Positions 7,599 through 16,813 of a DNA stretch of 28,957 nucleotides are shown in pieces. The translations under genes and the position numbers were made by a program. The stretch is taken from positions 1 through 28,957 of the forward strand of contig JBFWQM010000037.1 in NCBI GenBank assembly GCA_050249455.1, written 5' to 3'. Under the pieces are notes generated by a model. That model had not been told where the DNA came from. It saw only the letters and a list, made by a program, of their open reading frames with translations, and did no database searches. This DNA is from JBFWQM01 sp050249455. GTDB taxonomy: Bacteria; Pseudomonadota; Alphaproteobacteria; MPNO01; VGEU01. Position 1 is the stretch's first letter, and each line of letters opens with the position of its first letter.

Positions 7599-7781
7599 AT
7601 GGACGACGAGGACGCACGGCCGCGCCAGAGGCGCGTCGCACCGGTCGATCTCGACCCGATGTCGGTGGGCGAGATGAACGACTACATCGCCGCGCTGGAG
7701 GCGGAGATCGCACGCGTGCGCGCCAACATCGCCGCCAAGCAGCGGCACCGTAGCGGCGCCGACGCCCTGTTCAAGAAGTAG
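7599..7781 (+). CDS. DUF1192 small protein
   Basis: 60 residues. The core DLDPMSVGEMNDYIAALEAE, followed by IARVRANIAAKQRHR and the ending ADALFKK, is the DUF1192 pattern, a short alphaproteobacterial family with one amphipathic coiled-coil helix and no known function. A GGGGGA ribosome-binding site ends seven bases before ATG 7599. It is divergent from the quinone oxidoreductase and precedes rcdA in the same direction. The strong terminator at 7932-7959 separates it from rcdA. No membrane segment or signal is present. Confidence 0.85.
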   Translation: MDDEDARPRQRRVAPVDLDPMSVGEMNDYIAALEAEIARVRANIAAKQRHRSGADALFKK

Positions 7782-7821
7782 GCTGCGGCGCAACGCCGCG
7801 CCGTCCGCCAGGCGGCTGCCG

Positions 7822-7836
7822 TTAACGCTCTGTTAA
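7822..7836. promoter_or_regulatory. Perfect CtrA-type box upstream of rcdA
   Basis: TTAA (7822-7825), seven bases, then TTAA (7833-7836) reproduces the full CtrA consensus TTAA-N7-TTAA. AT-rich octamers like this are rare in DNA of this composition. It lies 160 bases before rcdA. CtrA activates rcdA in Caulobacter, and RcdA then helps destroy CtrA, so the position is biologically coherent. No good -10 hexamer is evident downstream. Confidence 0.7.
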
Positions 7837-7849
7837 GCATGAGCATTCA

Positions 7850-7959
7850 GAGTGACGCTCGTGGTCCGGCTTTGCCGGACCGTCGATGGATCCTCATCCC
7901 ATCCATTTGACGCCTCCCTGACACACACCTTAAGCCGCCCGCAAGGGCGGCTTTTTTTT
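7850..7959 (+). ncRNA. Candidate small RNA or attenuating leader with three hairpins
   Basis: A noncoding stretch that ends in a strong intrinsic terminator. Hairpin 1 is GGTCCGGC (7863-7870), loop TTT, GCCGGACC (7874-7881). Hairpin 2 is ATGGAT (7886-7891) and ATCCAT (7901-7906), presenting the pyrimidine loop CCTCATCCC. A single-stranded linker with CGCCTCCC (7911-7918) follows, then the terminator hairpin. C-rich loops of this kind resemble the anti-Shine-Dalgarno loops of many alphaproteobacterial small RNAs. A CtrA box lies just upstream. The 5' end is not determined. It could equally be the 3' end of the DUF1192 mRNA or a terminated leader of rcdA. Confidence 0.5.
7932..7959 (+). terminator. 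Strong intrinsic terminator before rcdA
   Basis: AAGCCGCCC (7932-7940), loop GCAA, GGGCGGC (7945-7951), then eight T. This is a textbook factor-independent terminator and the strongest in the window. It ends 36 bases before the rcdA start, so rcdA needs either read-through or its own promoter inside those 36 bases. Confidence 0.92.
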
Positions 7960-7995
7960 GATGCACGTGCTGCGCCGTCGCGACTAGGGTGCGCC

Positions 7996-8424
7996 ATGAC
8001 CGACGACACTCCGCCCGCCGACGGCGCCGCCCAGGCCTTTATCGCCCGCTGCTACGACGAGACGGCGGCGCTGCTCGTGGATGCGCGCGACTACCTGGCC
8101 GGCCCGGCCCAGGGCGAGGCGCAGGGCCTGTCGATGCTGGTGCGCATCCAGCTCACGCAAGAGCTCACCACCATGACGCGCCGGCTGACGGAGGCGATGT
8201 CGTGGCTCCTGCTGCGCCGCGCCATCGCGGTCGGCGAGATTTCGGCGGCGGCGGCGCGCGGCCACGATTCGTTCGACCTGTCGGACGAGCCCGCGCTGAC
8301 GGGCGAGGAGGCCGGCCGGCTCGACGCGCTGCCGATCGCGGCGCGCGGCCTGATCGACCGGTCGCGCCGCCTCTACGCGCAGCTCTCGCGCCTGAAGGCG
8401 AGCCTCGACTCCGCGATGGGCTAA
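7996..8424 (+). CDS. rcdA: RcdA, regulator of CtrA degradation (DUF1465)
   Basis: 142 residues. The central helices, especially LTQELTTMTRRLTEAMSWLL followed by LRRAIAVGEISAAAA, match the DUF1465/RcdA family, as does the C-terminal helix RGLIDRSRRLYAQLSRLKAS. In Caulobacter, RcdA is an adaptor that, with CpdR and PopA, presents the master regulator CtrA to the ClpXP protease during the cell cycle. The Caulobacter protein has a longer disordered tail, as I recall, so this copy is compact. ATG 7996 is chosen because the longer open frame (from 7852) crosses the terminator at 7932-7959. A weak AGGG precedes it. The perfect CtrA box upstream suggests a negative-feedback loop. Confidence 0.85.
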   Translation: MTDDTPPADGAAQAFIARCYDETAALLVDARDYLAGPAQGEAQGLSMLVRIQLTQELTTMTRRLTEAMSWLLLRRAIAVGEISAAAARGHDSFDLSDEPALTGEEAGRLDALPIAARGLIDRSRRLYAQLSRLKASLDSAMG

Positions 8425-8440
8425 GCGGCGGCCGGCCGCG

Positions 8441-10069
8441 CTAGATCTCGTTCACCGACTTCATGAAGTGATCGACGTTGGTCCGCAGCGTCGTTGCGGC
8501 CGCATTGAGCTTCTGCGATGCCGACAGCACGTTGGCGGACGCGACCCCGGTCTCGTGCGCGGCCTGGGTGACGCCGGCGATGTTACGGCTGACTTCCTCG
8601 GTCCCGGCGGCGGCTTGGCCGATGCTGCTGGCGATTTCGTTGGTCGCCGCGCCCTGCTCCTCGGTGGCCGACGCGATGGCGGTGGCGATTTCGTTGATCC
8701 TGCCGATCGTCGCGCCGATGCCCCGGATGGCCTCGACGGACTGGTTGGTCGCACTCTGGATGGCGCCGACCTGGGCGCCGATCTCGTCAGTGGCGCGGGC
8801 AGTCTGGGTGGCGAGCTGCTTTACCTCGGAGGCGACGACGGCGAAGCCCTTGCCGGCCTCGCCGGCGCGCGCCGCCTCGATCGTGGCGTTTAGCGCCAGC
8901 AGGTTGGTCTGGGCAGCGATGTCGCTGATCAGCCGCACCACCTCGCCGATCCGGTCGGCGGCTTCGGCGAGCCCGCGCACCATCGCGTCCGTGCGGCCGG
9001 CTTCCTCGACCGCCGACTGCGAGATGCTGCTGCTGTGCTGTACCTGCCGGCCGACCTCCTGCACGGTCTGCGACAGCTCCTGCGCCGCCGCCGCCACCGT
9101 CTGGACGCTGACCGATGCCTCTTCCGCCGCCGCGGCGACAGCCGTGGACTGCCGGTTGGTCTGCTCGGCGACGGCGCTCAAAGACTCGGCCGACTGCTGC
9201 AGGACGTCTATCTGCGCCGAAATGGTGTCGACTACGCCTCGGACGTGCTGCTCGAATGTCTCGGCAAGTGCGACCTGCTTGGTAATGATGTTCCACGTTA
9301 GCATCGGGCCCAGATAGCGGCCGTCCGCAGCCCGGATTGCGCTGACTTTGAGCTCCAATGTCTCGGAGCCCAGCTTGATGCGCGCGTGGTGAGGCAGGTT
9401 GTCAGGATCGGACAACAGCCGGCGCTGGTGCTCCGGGTGCCTGTGGAAGATGTCGATCGATTTACCCAGCACTTCGTTGTGCTTCACCGGCAACAGGTGT
9501 TCGATCGAGCACAGCATCTCCAGGCTAGCGCGGTTCAGGTAGCTGATCGCAAACGTGTCGGGGTCTACAGTCATCACCGCCATAGGCATGTCGTCGAGCA
9601 TCCGCAGCAGGCGCGCCTGCTCCGCCTCCGCCTTCACCTTGGCCGTCACGACCTGCCAAGTCAGCATCGGAAACAAGTAGTGCCCGCCGTCGTCGCACAC
9701 CGCGCTGACGTGCAGCTCCAGGATCTCGTCGCCCAGGCGGATGTTGGCTTTATGCGGCAGGTTGCGCGGGTCCGCCAGCATCCGACGCTGATGCTCGGGA
9801 TGCTTGTGGAAGATGTCGATGCACTTGCCGACGATCTCGTCGGCCTTACACGGCAGCAGGTGCTCGATCTTCCGCAGCGTCTCGATGCTGGTGCGGTTGG
9901 CGTAGTTGATGGCGAACGATTCGATGTCGAGCGTCATGACGTTGATCGGCATGCAGTCGACCATCCGGACCAGGGCGGCCAGCCGCGCGCGCGTGTCGCC
10001 GCCGATGGCGCCGAAGGCGCGATTGGGTGCGGCGCCCTGAGGGGCGCGTTTGCGGGCGAGCGCGAACAT
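8441..10069 (-). CDS. Soluble methyl-accepting chemotaxis protein with tandem PAS domains
   Basis: 542 residues without a membrane segment. Two PAS domains (about residues 35-140 and 150-260) share long identical blocks such as IEHLLP, IDIFH, HPEHQRR, NLPH and PMLTW; by eye they are roughly 60% identical, a clear internal duplication. The rest is a long helical signalling domain whose hairpin tip (about residues 370-400) reads NLLALNATIEAARAGEAGKG, the conserved CheA/CheW-binding tip. It probably senses a cytosolic cue such as redox or oxygen through PAS-bound cofactor and signals to the flagellar chemotaxis kinase. There is no C-terminal CheR/CheB docking pentapeptide. AAGGAG seven bases before ATG 10069 fixes the start. 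An orphan histidine kinase lies upstream on the same strand, 126 bases away. Confidence 0.92.
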   Translation of the reverse strand: MFALARKRAPQGAAPNRAFGAIGGDTRARLAALVRMVDCMPINVMTLDIESFAINYANRTSIETLRKIEHLLPCKADEIVGKCIDIFHKHPEHQRRMLADPRNLPHKANIRLGDEILELHVSAVCDDGGHYLFPMLTWQVVTAKVKAEAEQARLLRMLDDMPMAVMTVDPDTFAISYLNRASLEMLCSIEHLLPVKHNEVLGKSIDIFHRHPEHQRRLLSDPDNLPHHARIKLGSETLELKVSAIRAADGRYLGPMLTWNIITKQVALAETFEQHVRGVVDTISAQIDVLQQSAESLSAVAEQTNRQSTAVAAAAEEASVSVQTVAAAAQELSQTVQEVGRQVQHSSSISQSAVEEAGRTDAMVRGLAEAADRIGEVVRLISDIAAQTNLLALNATIEAARAGEAGKGFAVVASEVKQLATQTARATDEIGAQVGAIQSATNQSVEAIRGIGATIGRINEIATAIASATEEQGAATNEIASSIGQAAAGTEEVSRNIAGVTQAAHETGVASANVLSASQKLNAAATTLRTNVDHFMKSVNEI

Positions 10070-10195
10070 CGGCGTCTCCTTGGCCGCCGGGGCCGAATCC
10101 GGGGGGCCGTGCGGCCGGCGCGTGAATAACGCGCAATGGTTGCGCCTTACGGGTTAACCGCAGATTTGCCGGACGTAGGACATTCCGTCGCAGAT

Positions 10196-12388
<2,193 letters not shown>

Positions 12389-12543
12389 CGCCGGGCTTGC
12401 CGACCTGATGTTGATCTTGCGGCCGCTGATCCGGTCATCGGTCGGTTTCGTACGTCGTCATGGGGCGCGCGAGCAAAATGCCGCGGCGCCTCCTCGTCCC
12501 GTCCGCAATCGACGCCCTCGTGCAAACGCTGCGCCTGTTCAAG

Positions 12544-12561
12544 CCGTTAACCCTAACGGCC
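12544..12561. promoter_or_regulatory. Perfect 7-bp dyad upstream of the histidine kinase
   Basis: GCCGTTA (12544-12550), spacer ACCC, TAACGGC (12555-12561). No gene ends nearby, so an operator is more likely than a terminator. It lies about 155 bases before the kinase start. Confidence 0.5.
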
Positions 12562-12567
12562 GAATGT

Positions 12568-12582
12568 TGAGGCCACGTTAAG
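12568..12582. promoter_or_regulatory. CtrA-like site, 7 of 8 consensus bases
   Basis: TTGA (12568-12571), seven bases, TTAA (12579-12582); on the minus strand it reads TTAA-N7-TCAA. The spacing is exact and one base differs from the CtrA consensus. It lies about 180 bases upstream of the kinase gene. Chemotaxis and motility genes are commonly under CtrA in Rhodospirillales, which makes it plausible but unproven. Confidence 0.4.
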
Positions 12583-12987
12583 CACGAACGGCCGGCGGCG
12601 GCGCGGCGCGCCCGTGGCGAGGGTGGCTCGCAGGCTCGGGGGGAAGGGATGCGCAACGCGGCGGCGGGCAGACGCGCGGTGGTCCGGGCCGCACGCAATC
12701 GAAGCTTGGGCGCGGGCGCCGCGATGGCGTCCTCCGCGCTACCGGGCCCGAACATTTATGGGGTTTCCCTTATGGTTTTTCGGTCGGCAAGGCTGGCGTC
12801 GGCGTGTTCGGTCGTCCGGCTCACGGCTCAGCGCGCGTGACAAACCGTCGCACGCGCTCGCACCGCATACCAACGGTTGCGGTCCGATTCGTGTCAACGC
12901 CGAAGTGATTTCAGAGGGAAGGCGGCCGCCGACGAGATGTGGCGGGCCCGGGCCGCGACGACCGGCCGCGTACCGCCGGCCGCAGCC

Positions 12988-13011
12988 GCACGGCGCGGTT
13001 GCGCGCCGTGC
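12988..13011 (-). terminator. GC-rich hairpin after rpmE
   Basis: GCACGGCGCG (12988-12997), loop GTTG, CGCGCCGTGC (13002-13011): a perfect 10-bp stem starting nine bases past the rpmE stop. There is no T-tract, so it may protect the 3' end or act as a weak terminator. Confidence 0.5.
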
Positions 13012-13020
13012 CCGGGCGGT

Positions 13021-13245
13021 CTATTTGAGGCCGATGTCCTTGAACCGCTTGTTGAACTTCGCGACCTGGCCGCCCGTGTCGATCAGCCGCTGCGAGCCGC
13101 CGGTCCACGCCGGGTGCGACAGCGGGTCGATGTCGAGACGGAGCGAATCACCGGCCTTGCCGTATGTCGAGCGGGTGGTATAGCTCGACCCGTCGGTCAT
13201 GATCACGGTGATCTCGTGATAATCGGGATGGATGTCTTGTTTCAT
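13021..13245 (-). CDS. rpmE: 50S ribosomal protein L31 (bL31)
   Basis: 74 residues. MKQDIHPDYHEITVIMTDGS, then HPAWTGGSQRLIDTGGQVAK and the ending FNKRF, are diagnostic of bL31, which bridges the two ribosomal subunits. The zinc-binding cysteines of the CXXC form are absent, as in other alphaproteobacteria, so it is a zinc-independent type. GGAG seven bases before ATG 13245 fixes the start, and a good promoter lies at 13268-13296. It is divergent from an ABC exporter and followed by a GC hairpin. Confidence 0.97.
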   Translation of the reverse strand: MKQDIHPDYHEITVIMTDGSSYTTRSTYGKAGDSLRLDIDPLSHPAWTGGSQRLIDTGGQVAKFNKRFKDIGLK

Positions 13246-13267
13246 GGCCGGTCTCCGAAAGCCCGGC

Positions 13268-13296
13268 CTTATATAGCGTGCCGCCGTGGAAGGCAA
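13268..13296 (-). promoter_or_regulatory. Sigma-70-type promoter of rpmE
   Basis: On the minus strand: TTGCCT (13296-13291), a 17-base spacer and TATAAG (13273-13268). The AT-rich -10 stands out in GC-rich DNA and lies about 23 bases upstream of the rpmE start codon. Confidence 0.65.
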
Positions 13297-13332
13297 GCGA
13301 ACGGGGCCGGCCGGCGGCCGGCGGCCTGACCC

Positions 13333-15171
13333 GTGGCGTTTGCACCCGCCTCCGATCCGTCCGCCGCGGCGGAGCCGCCACGGCGCAGCCTGCGCCACCT
13401 GCGGGCGCTTTTCCCGTATTTGCGGCCCTACGGACTCGCCATCGCGGGCGCCGGCGTTGCGCTGACCGTCGCGGCCGGCGCGGTGCTGGTGATCGGCATG
13501 GGGCTGCGCGCCCTGATCGACGAAGGTTTCCGAGCCGGCAACGCCCAGCTCCTCGACACCGCGCTGTTCGGCCTCGGCGGCCTGATCGTCGTGCTGGCGA
13601 TCGCCACCTACGCCCGCTTCTACCTGGTGTCGTGGCTGGGCGAGCGGGTGGTGGCCGATATCCGCCGCGCCGTGTTCGACCACGTCCTGAACCTGAGCCC
13701 CGACTTCTACGAGGCGACGCGCGTGGGCGAGGTGATGTCGCGGCTGACCACCGATACCACCCTGCTGCAGACGGTGGTCGGCTCCTCGATGTCGGTCGCG
13801 CTGCGCAACTTCCTTCTCTTCCTCGGCGGAACGGCGATGCTGATGATCACCAGCCCGCGGCTGACCGGGCTGGTGTTCCTGATCGTGCCGCTGGTCATCG
13901 TGCCGATCGTCCTGATCGGCCGTCAGGTGCGGCGGCTGTCGCGCGCCAGCCAGGACCGGGTGGCCGACGTCGGCGCCTACGTGGAGGAGACGCTCAACGC
14001 CATCCGCGTCGTCCAGGCGTTCGGCCACGAAGGCCGCGACCGCACCCGCTTCGCCGGCCGGGTGGAGGACGCGTTCGCCACCGCCGTCCGCCGCATCCGC
14101 GCACGCGCCGCGCTGACCGCCATCGTCATCACGCTGGTGTTCGGCGCGGTGGCGGTGATCCTGTGGCTCGGCGGGCATGCGGTGATCGACGGGCGGATGA
14201 CGCCGGGCGGCCTGTCGGCGTTCGTGTTCTACGCCATCGTGGTGGCCGGCTCGGTCGGCGCGATCAGCGAGGTGATCGGCGACCTGCAGCGCGCCGCCGG
14301 CGCGGCGGAGCGCCTGGTCGAGCTGCTGGCGACGCAGCCGACGATCCGGCCGCCGATCACAATCGTCGCGCTGCCGGCGCGGCCGTTCGGCCGGGTTCGG
14401 TTCTCGGGCGTCACCTTCAACTACCCGTCGCGGCCGAAGCACGCGGCGCTGACCGATTTCTCGCTCGACGTGCGGGCGGGGGAGCGGGTGGCGCTGGTCG
14501 GCCCGTCGGGCGCGGGCAAATCGACCGTGTTCCAGCTGCTGCTGCGCTTCTACGACCCGGCGCAGGGCACGATCGAGGTCGACGACCTCGACATCCGCCG
14601 CGCCGACCCGGCCGCGGTGCGCGCGCGCATCGGCCTGGTGCCGCAGGACCCGGTGATCTTCTCCGCCGACGCGTGGGAGAACATCGCCTACGGCCGGCCC
14701 GACGCGTCGAAGGAGGACATCCGAGCCGCGGCGGAGACCGCGGCGGCGACGGAGTTCCTCGACCGCCAGCCGCAGGGCTTCGACACCTTCATGGGCGAGA
14801 AGGGAGTGCGGCTTTCCGGCGGCCAGCGCCAGCGCATCGCGATCGCCCGCGCCGTGCTGCGCGACCCGGCGATCCTGCTGCTCGACGAGGCGACCAGCGC
14901 ACTCGACGCCGAAAGCGAGCGGCTGGTCCAGGACGCGCTCGACCGGCTGATGGCCGGCCGCACCACCCTGATCATCGCCCACCGCCTCGCCACCGTGCTC
15001 AAGGCCGACCGCATCGTGGTGATGGACGAGGGGCGGGTGGTCGCCACCGGCACCCACGCGCAGCTCCTCGCCCAGGGTGGCCTCTACGCCCGCCTCGCCG
15101 CGCTGCAGTTCGACACGGCGGACGCGGCGGTGGCGACGCCCGCGCCCGAGCCCGCGGTGCCGGCGCAATAG
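13333..15171 (+). CDS. ABC exporter, fused membrane and ATPase domains (MsbA-related)
   Basis: 612 residues: a six-helix type IV (type I exporter) membrane domain from about residue 30 to 320, then a nucleotide-binding domain. Walker A is GPSGAGKST (from residue 390), the Q-loop region LVPQDPVIFSA, the ABC signature LSGGQRQR (from residue 494), Walker B ILLLDEATSALD and the H-loop IIAHRLATV. The sequence suits the MsbA-related subgroup of homodimeric lipid or lipid-A flippases/exporters; the true substrate is unknown. No ATG is available at the N-terminus, so GTG 13333 is the start, without a clear ribosome-binding site. The first 20 residues are Pro/Ala-rich and may be disordered. It is divergent from rpmE with an 87-base gap. 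Confidence 0.9.
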   Translation: MAFAPASDPSAAAEPPRRSLRHLRALFPYLRPYGLAIAGAGVALTVAAGAVLVIGMGLRALIDEGFRAGNAQLLDTALFGLGGLIVVLAIATYARFYLVSWLGERVVADIRRAVFDHVLNLSPDFYEATRVGEVMSRLTTDTTLLQTVVGSSMSVALRNFLLFLGGTAMLMITSPRLTGLVFLIVPLVIVPIVLIGRQVRRLSRASQDRVADVGAYVEETLNAIRVVQAFGHEGRDRTRFAGRVEDAFATAVRRIRARAALTAIVITLVFGAVAVILWLGGHAVIDGRMTPGGLSAFVFYAIVVAGSVGAISEVIGDLQRAAGAAERLVELLATQPTIRPPITIVALPARPFGRVRFSGVTFNYPSRPKHAALTDFSLDVRAGERVALVGPSGAGKSTVFQLLLRFYDPAQGTIEVDDLDIRRADPAAVRARIGLVPQDPVIFSADAWENIAYGRPDASKEDIRAAAETAAATEFLDRQPQGFDTFMGEKGVRLSGGQRQRIAIARAVLRDPAILLLDEATSALDAESERLVQDALDRLMAGRTTLIIAHRLATVLKADRIVVMDEGRVVATGTHAQLLAQGGLYARLAALQFDTADAAVATPAPEPAVPAQ

Positions 15172-15271
15172 TAATGAGACGCGCGGCTGGCGTCATGCCG
15201 CGCTGCTTGCGGGGTTCATCGCGTCGGCCGGAAGGGGCGAACCGGCAGCATCTCGACAATGGCGGGCGCCT

Positions 15272-15304
15272 CCTTCCCTCGTGGGAGGGGGTTGGGGGAG
15301 GGGG
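15272..15304 (+). repeat. Hairpin plus four G-runs between convergent genes
   Basis: CCTTCCC (15272-15278), loop TCGT, GGGAGGG (15283-15289) can pair with one wobble. The G-rich arm continues as four runs of three to five G in 15283-15304 separated by A, TT and A, a canonical G-quadruplex pattern. Similar CCCTC...GAGGGGGTTGGGG sequences occur as dispersed intergenic repeats in many proteobacteria (from memory). It may serve as transcription end for the ABC exporter gene. Confidence 0.5.
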
Positions 15305-15332
15305 CTATCCGGGTCGGGGTGTTCGGACCGCC

Positions 15333-16799
15333 CTACCGCTCCGTCAGCTTGAACTCGATGCGGCGGTTGCGGCGGTAGGATTCGGGGTCGGCGCCGGGGT
15401 CCAGCGGCTGGTACTCGCCGAAGCCGGTGGCGGCCAGGCGCGACGGCGGGATGCCGATCGACACCAGGTACTGCACGACCGCGATGGCGCGGGCGGTGGA
15501 CAGCTCCCAGTTGGAGCGGAACTGCGAGGTCGCGATCGGCACCCGGTCGGTGTGGCCGTCGACCCGCAGGATCCAGTTGAGGTCGCTGGGGATGGTGTCG
15601 GCGATCTCCTTCAGGGCCCCCGCCAGCTGGGCGATCTGCTGCTGCCCCGCCGGCGCCAGGGTGGCGGAGCCGGAATCGAACAGCACCTCCGACTGGAAGA
15701 CGAATCGGTCGCCGACGATGCGGATGTCGCGGCGATCGCCCAGCGCCTCGCGCAGCCGGCCGAAGAACTCGGAGCGGTAGCGCGCCAGTTCCTCCACCTT
15801 GCTCGCCAGCGCCATGTTGAGACGGCTGCCGAGGTCGGCGATCTGGACCTGCTGCTCCTTCGACTTCGCCTCGGAAACGTCCAGCGCCTGGGAGATGCGG
15901 GCAAGCTGCTCGCGCAGCGCGTTGACCTGGCGGTTGAGGAGCTCGACCTCGGCGCGCGCCTCCGCCGACAGCGCCTGCTCGCGGGTCAGCGCCGCCTCGG
16001 TCTCGGTCGTCTTGTCGGTCAGCGCGCGCAGCCGCACCTCGCGCTCGGAGATGACCGTCTGCGCCAGCGCGGTGCGCTCCTTCTCGTCGCTGAGCTGGGA
16101 TTCGAGCGCCTTGCTGCGGTCGCGCAGCGCGGTCAGCTCGGTCTCGGCGCCGGCCAGCGCCTGCTCGCGCGACTGCACCGTCGCGGCCAGGCCCGCGACC
16201 TTCTTCTCCAGGTCGTCGCGCACGGTCTCCAGCGCGGCTATGTCGCGGCGCAGCCGCTCCAGGTCGCGCAGCTGCAGCTCGATCGTCTCGCGGTCAGCCG
16301 CGACCTTCTTCAGCGCTTCCTCGCGCGCCGCTGTCATCTCGCTCAGCGACGCGGTGATGCGCTCGCGTTCCGCCTCGGACGCGCTGAGCGACGTGCGCAG
16401 GCGGTCGCGTTCGGCCGCCGCCTCGTCGAGGGTGGTGCGCAGCCGGTCGCGCTCGGCGAGCAACGCGTCGCGCTCGGGGATCAACGCCGCGATCTGGCCG
16501 GACAGCCGCCCCTGCTCGGCGCGCGAGGCATAGAGCTCCTGCGTCGTGCGCGACAGGCTGCGCTGCAGCTCGCCGGCGCTGGCGCGCTCCAGCGACAGCA
16601 TGTCGGCGAGCTCGGCAATCTGGCGGTTCAGCCGCTGCAGCGCCTCGTCGCGGCCCGACAGCGCCTGGCTGAGATAGAACTGCGCCAGGGTGAACATCAT
16701 CAGCAGGAACAGGATGATGATCAGCATCGTCGCCAGCGCGTCGACGAAGCCCGGCCAGATGTTGACCTCGTTGCGCGATCGGCGGGATGCCAGCGCCAT
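15333..16799 (-). CDS. MotB-like stator protein with long coiled coil and OmpA-like domain
   Basis: 488 residues in MotB/ZorB-like order. One N-terminal membrane helix with NIWPGFVDALATMLIIILF carries Asp20, in the position of the proton-accepting aspartate of MotB. A very long heptad-rich coiled coil follows (about residues 45-340). Last is an OmpA-like peptidoglycan-binding domain (about 370-485) with FDSGSATL, VDGHTDRVPI, LSTARAIAV and YRRNRRIEF. It should anchor an ion-driven inner-membrane motor to the cell wall. Its partner channel gene ends 14 bases upstream, so the two are coupled. The coiled coil is far longer than in flagellar MotB, suggesting reach across the periplasm. The machine driven is unknown. 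Confidence 0.85.
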   Translation of the reverse strand: MALASRRSRNEVNIWPGFVDALATMLIIILFLLMMFTLAQFYLSQALSGRDEALQRLNRQIAELADMLSLERASAGELQRSLSRTTQELYASRAEQGRLSGQIAALIPERDALLAERDRLRTTLDEAAAERDRLRTSLSASEAERERITASLSEMTAAREEALKKVAADRETIELQLRDLERLRRDIAALETVRDDLEKKVAGLAATVQSREQALAGAETELTALRDRSKALESQLSDEKERTALAQTVISEREVRLRALTDKTTETEAALTREQALSAEARAEVELLNRQVNALREQLARISQALDVSEAKSKEQQVQIADLGSRLNMALASKVEELARYRSEFFGRLREALGDRRDIRIVGDRFVFQSEVLFDSGSATLAPAGQQQIAQLAGALKEIADTIPSDLNWILRVDGHTDRVPIATSQFRSNWELSTARAIAVVQYLVSIGIPPSRLAATGFGEYQPLDPGADPESYRRNRRIEFKLTER

Positions 16800-16813
16800 C
16801 GGTCAGGCCCCGC

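Larger units (their letters stand above)
12389..13020. other. Long intergenic region without a convincing gene
   Basis: 632 bases between the kinase start and the rpmE stop. The open frames here (for example 12435-12755 minus and 12649-12840 plus) are Arg/Ala-rich and show no family features, so I reject them. Visible elements are a perfect dyad (12544-12561), a CtrA-like site (12568-12582), an AT-rich patch with TTATGG repeated at 12756 and 12770, and the rpmE 3' hairpin (12988-13011). An unrecognised RNA gene cannot be excluded. Confidence 0.6.

Noticed and set aside
7852..7995. N-terminal extension of rcdA from an upstream start
   Set aside because: It would translate through a GC hairpin followed by eight T, and the family similarity begins only after ATG 7996.
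10154..10168. CtrA site upstream of the chemoreceptor (TTAA-N7-TTTG)
   Set aside because: Only one half-site is intact; the second matches two of four bases, so chance is likely.
12435..12755. 106-codon minus-strand frame in the gap upstream of the kinase
   Set aside because: Arg/Ala/Pro-rich composition, no ribosome-binding site and no recognisable family; it also covers the dyad and CtrA-like site.
12649..12840. 63-codon plus-strand frame in the same gap
   Set aside because: Low-complexity Ala/Arg/Ser translation without domain, signal peptide or conserved context.
13246..15168. Minus-strand extension upstream of rpmE
   Set aside because: It is antisense to the ABC exporter; L31 has its own ribosome-binding site and promoter.
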